Assembly (NCBI GenBank): GCA_028704195.1
Contig: JAQVLL010000008.1
Span: 6,569-15,760, forward strand
Direction: 5' to 3'
Length of the DNA: 9,192 nt
Source: Smithellaceae bacterium
GTDB lineage: Bacteria; Desulfobacterota; Syntrophia; Syntrophales; Smithellaceae
Below, piece after piece: positions 6,343-9,192 of this stretch (position 1 is its first letter; every line of letters begins with the position of its first letter). The position numbers were made by a program, and so were the translations under genes. The notes under the pieces were generated by a model that searched no databases, was not told the DNA's origin, and was given only the letters and a program-made list of their open reading frames with translations.

Positions 6343-6880
6343 GCAGGGTTTTACGCTGGTTGAGCTGCTCGTGGTGATCGGGCTTATAGGTGTTATTCTG
6401 GGCCTCGCGGTACCCACGACACGCGATATCCTGACGGTCAACAACCTCAAAAAGGTATCACGGCAGATCATCGGCATGGAACGGCAGCTGCGCGTGGAAG
6501 CTGTTCGGGACCAGACGGATTATATTCTTATGTTGGATATCTCCCGGGCAAGTTACTATGTAATCACATCCGATATGACCCCGGAAAAGAGGGATGAAAT
6601 CAAAAAGAATGCAAAAAAGTTTCCGGCCGGCGTGGCCGTTCTGGACGTCATCACCCAGAAAGATGAAAAGATTTCAGAAGGCATTGTAAAAATCAGGTTT
6701 GGCCGGAATAATATTTGTACGCCGCTGATCATTCATCTCGGAGAAAATGAAGAGAGGATGACGCTGGTTGTGAATCCCTTCCTGGGAATCGTCGCTGTTT
6801 ATGATCAATATGTTGAGATTTCGCCTGATGATGGTTTTGGTCAGGACACAGTAAAAAAGGGGGAAGGCAGTGCTTTATAA
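6335..6880 (+). CDS. gspH: Minor pseudopilin GspH (TTG start)
   Basis: GspH is a minor pseudopilin incorporated near the tip of the type II pseudopilus. With the TTG start at 6335 the precursor is 181 residues with a five-residue leader MNKQG, then FTLVELLVVIGLIGVILGLA, with Glu at mature position 5 (E10). The C-terminal part, RFGRNNICTPLIIHLG (121-136) and LVVNPFLGIVAVYD (144-157), fits the GspH beta-sandwich pattern. No ATG exists in frame near the leader. The alternative is TTG at 6308, preceded by GGAG five bases upstream, which would give a 14-residue leader and 190 residues. The longer open frame from 6089 runs through gspG and is not credible. The gene overlaps gspG by 8 bases and gspI by 11, so it is probably translated by coupling. 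Assignment rests on position and domain pattern; the central region is divergent, as is common in this family. Confidence 0.85.
   Translation: MNKQGFTLVELLVVIGLIGVILGLAVPTTRDILTVNNLKKVSRQIIGMERQLRVEAVRDQTDYILMLDISRASYYVITSDMTPEKRDEIKKNAKKFPAGVAVLDVITQKDEKISEGIVKIRFGRNNICTPLIIHLGENEERMTLVVNPFLGIVAVYDQYVEISPDDGFGQDTVKKGEGSAL
6858..6867 (+). promoter_or_regulatory. Ribosome binding site for gspI (GTG start)
   Basis: AGGGGGAAGG, lying inside the end of gspH, precedes the GTG at 6870 at suitable spacing. The purine-rich site supports the non-ATG start. Confidence 0.65.
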
Positions 6881-7238
6881 GAAAGCCGGCTTTACACTCC
6901 TGGAAGTTATGGTTGCCATGTCCATCCTGGCCATGGCCCTTGTGGCGGTTTTTTACATGCAGTCGCAGAGCATCTCCATGGCCGGCGAGGCGCGTTTTCT
7001 CACTACGGCGTCGCTTCTGGCTCAGCGCAAAATGGCGGAAATTGAAGCGGATCAATTCATTGACACTAAAAGCCAGGATGGAGATTTTGCCCCGGACTAT
7101 CCCGCTTATGGCTGGACCATCCAGGTGACGGACACGCAAATTGCCAGACTGAAAAAAATCGAGGTCAATGTCTTTAATAAAGTTTTGACAACGGGTGGAA
7201 ACTATCAGCTTGTTCTCTACAGGACAGGCGGGAAGTGA
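6870..7238 (+). CDS. gspI: Minor pseudopilin GspI (GTG start)
   Basis: GspI is a minor pseudopilin that forms the tip complex with GspJ and GspK and is thought to start pseudopilus assembly. The 122-residue precursor has the leader MLYKKAG, cleaved before FTLLEVMVAMSILAMALVAV, with Glu at mature position 5 (E12). The block ASLLAQRKMAEIEA (residues 47-60) and the later YGWTIQVTD...LKKIEVNVF are the usual GspI signatures. The length is normal for the family. The GTG start is supported by the AGGGGGAAGG site and by the good leader. It overlaps gspH by 11 bases and ends 3 bases before gspJ. Confidence 0.93.
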   Translation: MLYKKAGFTLLEVMVAMSILAMALVAVFYMQSQSISMAGEARFLTTASLLAQRKMAEIEADQFIDTKSQDGDFAPDYPAYGWTIQVTDTQIARLKKIEVNVFNKVLTTGGNYQLVLYRTGGK

Positions 7239-7241
7239 ATC

Positions 7242-7907
7242 ATGTCCGTCCAGCCGACCGCACATCATTCCTGCCCGCATGGTTTCACGCTCCTGGAGCT
7301 TTTGATTGCCATCTCGATCCTTGGCATTGTCCTGACGACGATCTATGCCGCGTACAGCGGTGTATTGACCAACATTAGGGAGCTGGGCGACGATTCCCGC
7401 GTCTATCAGATGGCACGCGTGACACTGGATAGAATGAGCAGAGATTTGACCTCGCTGCAGCGTTCCAAAGGTGCCTTCGTGCTGCAGTCGGAAGATGGCA
7501 GCATTGGCGTACGCAGCTTTGAAGCGATTACTTTCTGGTCTGCAGCCCATCTCGTTTTTGATGAGGGGGAGGTTTCCGGCTCTCCGGCGGCAATCGGCTA
7601 TTATGTCCGTGAGGATAAAAACGGTGGTTTTTCGCTCTGGCGTTCCGATGTTGCCCGGGCCAAACCGGATCTGAAGGAGAAAGCCGAAGGAGGGATTATC
7701 CTATGCCGGGATCTTCAGGCCCTGAATTTTAAATTTTACAATGAAAGCGGAGACGAGCAGGACTCCTGGGATACGGAATCTTCTTCGGAGTCGCAAAAAG
7801 GCAGGCCGCCTGCCGTGATTCAAATTGAGCTTTTGCTGGCCAATGGCCGTGACACCGATAAGCCCTACAGGTTTGCGACAAAAGTGTTTATCCCGGTGAG
7901 AAAATGA
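7242..7907 (+). CDS. gspJ: Minor pseudopilin GspJ
   Basis: GspJ is a tip-complex minor pseudopilin that binds GspI and GspK. The 221-residue precursor has a 14-residue leader ending in Gly (G14/F15), followed by FTLLELLIAISILGIVLTTI with Glu at mature position 5 (E19). The block VYQMARVTLDRMSRDL (residues 54-69) and the C-terminal LQALNFKFYNESGDEQDSW (158-176) and AVIQIELLLAN (191-201) follow the GspJ pattern. The leader has no Lys or Arg, only three His, which is unusual. GGGAAG seven bases before the ATG is a fair ribosome binding site. The start codon is 3 bases after gspI, and the stop overlaps the gspK start as ATGA. Confidence 0.94.
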   Translation: MSVQPTAHHSCPHGFTLLELLIAISILGIVLTTIYAAYSGVLTNIRELGDDSRVYQMARVTLDRMSRDLTSLQRSKGAFVLQSEDGSIGVRSFEAITFWSAAHLVFDEGEVSGSPAAIGYYVREDKNGGFSLWRSDVARAKPDLKEKAEGGIILCRDLQALNFKFYNESGDEQDSWDTESSSESQKGRPPAVIQIELLLANGRDTDKPYRFATKVFIPVRK

Positions 7908-8878
7908 ATTATTTTAAAAGAATCTTTCACAGTCATTCCGGCATTGCGCTGATCACCGTTATTCTGATTCTCAGCATCCTGGTGGCTGCTGCACTGGAGT
8001 TGAACCGGTCGTCGCGCGCCGATATCTATCACGCGTTCAATACCGGCGACGGTCTTAAGCTTGTATATATTGCCAAATCAGGTTTTTACGCCGCCGCCGC
8101 CCTGCTGGCGGATTCAAAAAACGAATATGAAACCCTGCGCGATGACTGGGCGCAGGCCGAGGTTTTGTCCGCCCAGTCCAAGGCATTGTTTGACAACGGA
8201 TCGTTTATTGTCAGAATTGAAGACGAAAAAGGGAAAATTCCGCTCAACAAGCTTGTGACCGGCGGCACGGTGAATAACGACATCAAAGAGGTCCTGCTGC
8301 GGCTTTTGAAACAGAAGGAATTTGATCTGGAGGAAGCAAAAGCGGCGGAAATTGTGGACGCCATCATTGACTGGGTGGATGACAATGAGGAGATCAGCGG
8401 TATGGGAGCGGAAAGCTCCTACTACTCATCATTGTCTGTTCCCTATACCGCGAAAAACGCGCCGCTGGATTGCATTGAGGAATTGCTTATGGTAAAGGGC
8501 ATGACAGATGAACTTTTTGGCGGAACAAAAAAAACACCCGCCCTGGCGCAGTTTTTGACCATTTACGGCACGGGAGTCATCAGCATCAATACTGCGCCCA
8601 AAATGGTTCTGCGCGCCCTTTCTCCGGAGATCACGGATGAATTAGCTGATCGAATCGATGAGTATCGGAAAAATACAAACCATGATCTGTCCTCCATTGA
8701 ATGGTATAAAAATGTTTCCGGTATGGGGGGCATCACAATCAAAGCGGGGTTGATCGACGTGGCGAAAAGCAATTATTTCAAGATTTACACAACCGGTGTG
8801 CGTGATAAGATGACGCAGGACATCATGGGTGTTCTCCAGCGTTCACCTTTGAAAATCATGAGCTGGAGGCAGGATTAA
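7904..8878 (+). CDS. gspK: Minor pseudopilin GspK
   Basis: GspK is the large minor pseudopilin that caps the type II pseudopilus tip with GspI and GspJ. The 324-residue precursor has a basic leader ending in Gly (G13) followed by IALITVILILSILVAAAL. Mature position 5 is Thr (T18) rather than Glu; lack of Glu5 is the known mark of GspK and explains its place at the tip. IEDEKGKIPLNKL (residues 105-117), IIDWVDDNEEISGMGAESSY (154-173) and ISINTAPKMVLRALSPE (226-242) are the family blocks, including the acidic region that binds calcium in an enterotoxigenic E. coli homologue. The length is usual. The gene starts in an ATGA overlap with gspJ and its TAA overlaps the gspL ATG by one base. Confidence 0.95.
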   Translation: MNYFKRIFHSHSGIALITVILILSILVAAALELNRSSRADIYHAFNTGDGLKLVYIAKSGFYAAAALLADSKNEYETLRDDWAQAEVLSAQSKALFDNGSFIVRIEDEKGKIPLNKLVTGGTVNNDIKEVLLRLLKQKEFDLEEAKAAEIVDAIIDWVDDNEEISGMGAESSYYSSLSVPYTAKNAPLDCIEELLMVKGMTDELFGGTKKTPALAQFLTIYGTGVISINTAPKMVLRALSPEITDELADRIDEYRKNTNHDLSSIEWYKNVSGMGGITIKAGLIDVAKSNYFKIYTTGVRDKMTQDIMGVLQRSPLKIMSWRQD

Positions 8879-9192
8879 TGCCGGAAATGATTCTTGGCCT
8901 GGATATTGGTACGGATGCCGTCAAAGCCGTGCTGGCCATCCCCAGAAGCCATTCGGCCTTGCGTGTGATTGCTGCCGAAACGGTGCGTCTGGAAGAAGGC
9001 GTTGATCTGGACGCGGCAATGGAAAAAATGGCGGGGATGATCCTGCCCGGCGAGCCGTCAAGGATTCGCTGCGTTGTTTCGCTGCCGCCTTCCGACGTGA
9101 TGTTCCGGCAGGTTCAGCTGCCTTTTCACGACGAGGGTAAAATCAAAAAGACCCTGCCTTTTGAACTGGAGCCGCTCCTGCCCCTGCCCGTC
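8878..9192 (+). CDS. gspL: GspL, N-terminal part (runs off the window)
   Basis: GspL is the bitopic inner-membrane linker of the type II system. Its actin-like cytoplasmic domain holds the ATPase GspE and its periplasmic end pairs with GspM. I translated 105 codons by hand to the window end. ILGLDIGTDAVKAVL (residues 5-19) is the actin-like first phosphate-loop region seen in GspL/PilM. VVSLPPSDVMFRQVQLPF (66-83) and IKKTLPFELEPLLPLP (89-104) are the usual following block, which in the family leads to the GspE-binding part. The start lies one base into the gspK stop (TAATG), with GGAGG nine bases upstream. PilM of type IV pili is similar in this part, but gspF-K directly upstream favour GspL. 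The membrane helix and periplasmic domain are outside the window. Confidence 0.88.
   Translation, partial: MPEMILGLDIGTDAVKAVLAIPRSHSALRVIAAETVRLEEGVDLDAAMEKMAGMILPGEPSRIRCVVSLPPSDVMFRQVQLPFHDEGKIKKTLPFELEPLLPLPV

Noticed and set aside
6729..7550. Long minus-strand open frame (273 codons) across gspH, gspI and gspJ
   Set aside because: It is antisense to three well-supported pseudopilin genes, and its translation shows no recognisable domain.
7800..7814. GGCAGG/CCTGCC inverted repeat
   Set aside because: It is a 6-bp stem inside gspJ with no T tract after it, so chance is the simplest explanation.

Overview
The window looks like chromosomal DNA from a Gram-negative, deltaproteobacterial-type anaerobe (Desulfobacterota, perhaps near Syntrophus/Smithella). 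This is judged from the mid-range base composition, the style of the type II secretion genes, a SpoIID/LytB protein beside an AmpG-like permease, and a MinD-like ATPase paired with a J-domain/HTH protein. The taxon is an inference. No mobile element, CRISPR array, tRNA or rRNA was seen.

Left part (1-1824, minus strand): two genes read leftwards as a probable operon. The first is a SpoIID/LytB-family peptidoglycan lytic transglycosylase (496-1824). The second, 59 bp downstream, is the N-terminal third of an AmpG-like major facilitator permease that runs off the window (1-436). Together they suggest glycan cutting followed by muropeptide uptake. A 248-bp divergent intergenic region (1825-2072) separates them from the plus-strand genes.

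Middle part (2073-4513, plus strand): a MinD/ParA/FlhG-like ATPase (2073-2993), then a protein joining a degenerate J domain (HPD changed to HPG) to a RodZ-type helix-turn-helix (3043-3696), then a UlaG-like metallo-beta-lactamase-fold hydrolase (3802-4467). A strong intrinsic terminator (4481-4513) closes this group.

Right part (4626-9192, plus strand): a type II secretion (general secretory pathway) operon in the order gspF-G-H-I-J-K-L, cut off within gspL by the window end. F is the inner-membrane platform protein, G the major pseudopilin, H-I-J-K the minor pseudopilins, and L the actin-like cytoplasmic linker between the ATPase and the platform. The genes are tightly packed with short overlaps. 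gspC, gspD and gspE are not upstream of gspF here, so they must lie downstream or elsewhere.

Most of the window is recognisable and ordinary. The parts most worth a second look are the MinD-like ATPase with its pseudo-J/HTH partner, and the SpoIID-AmpG pairing.
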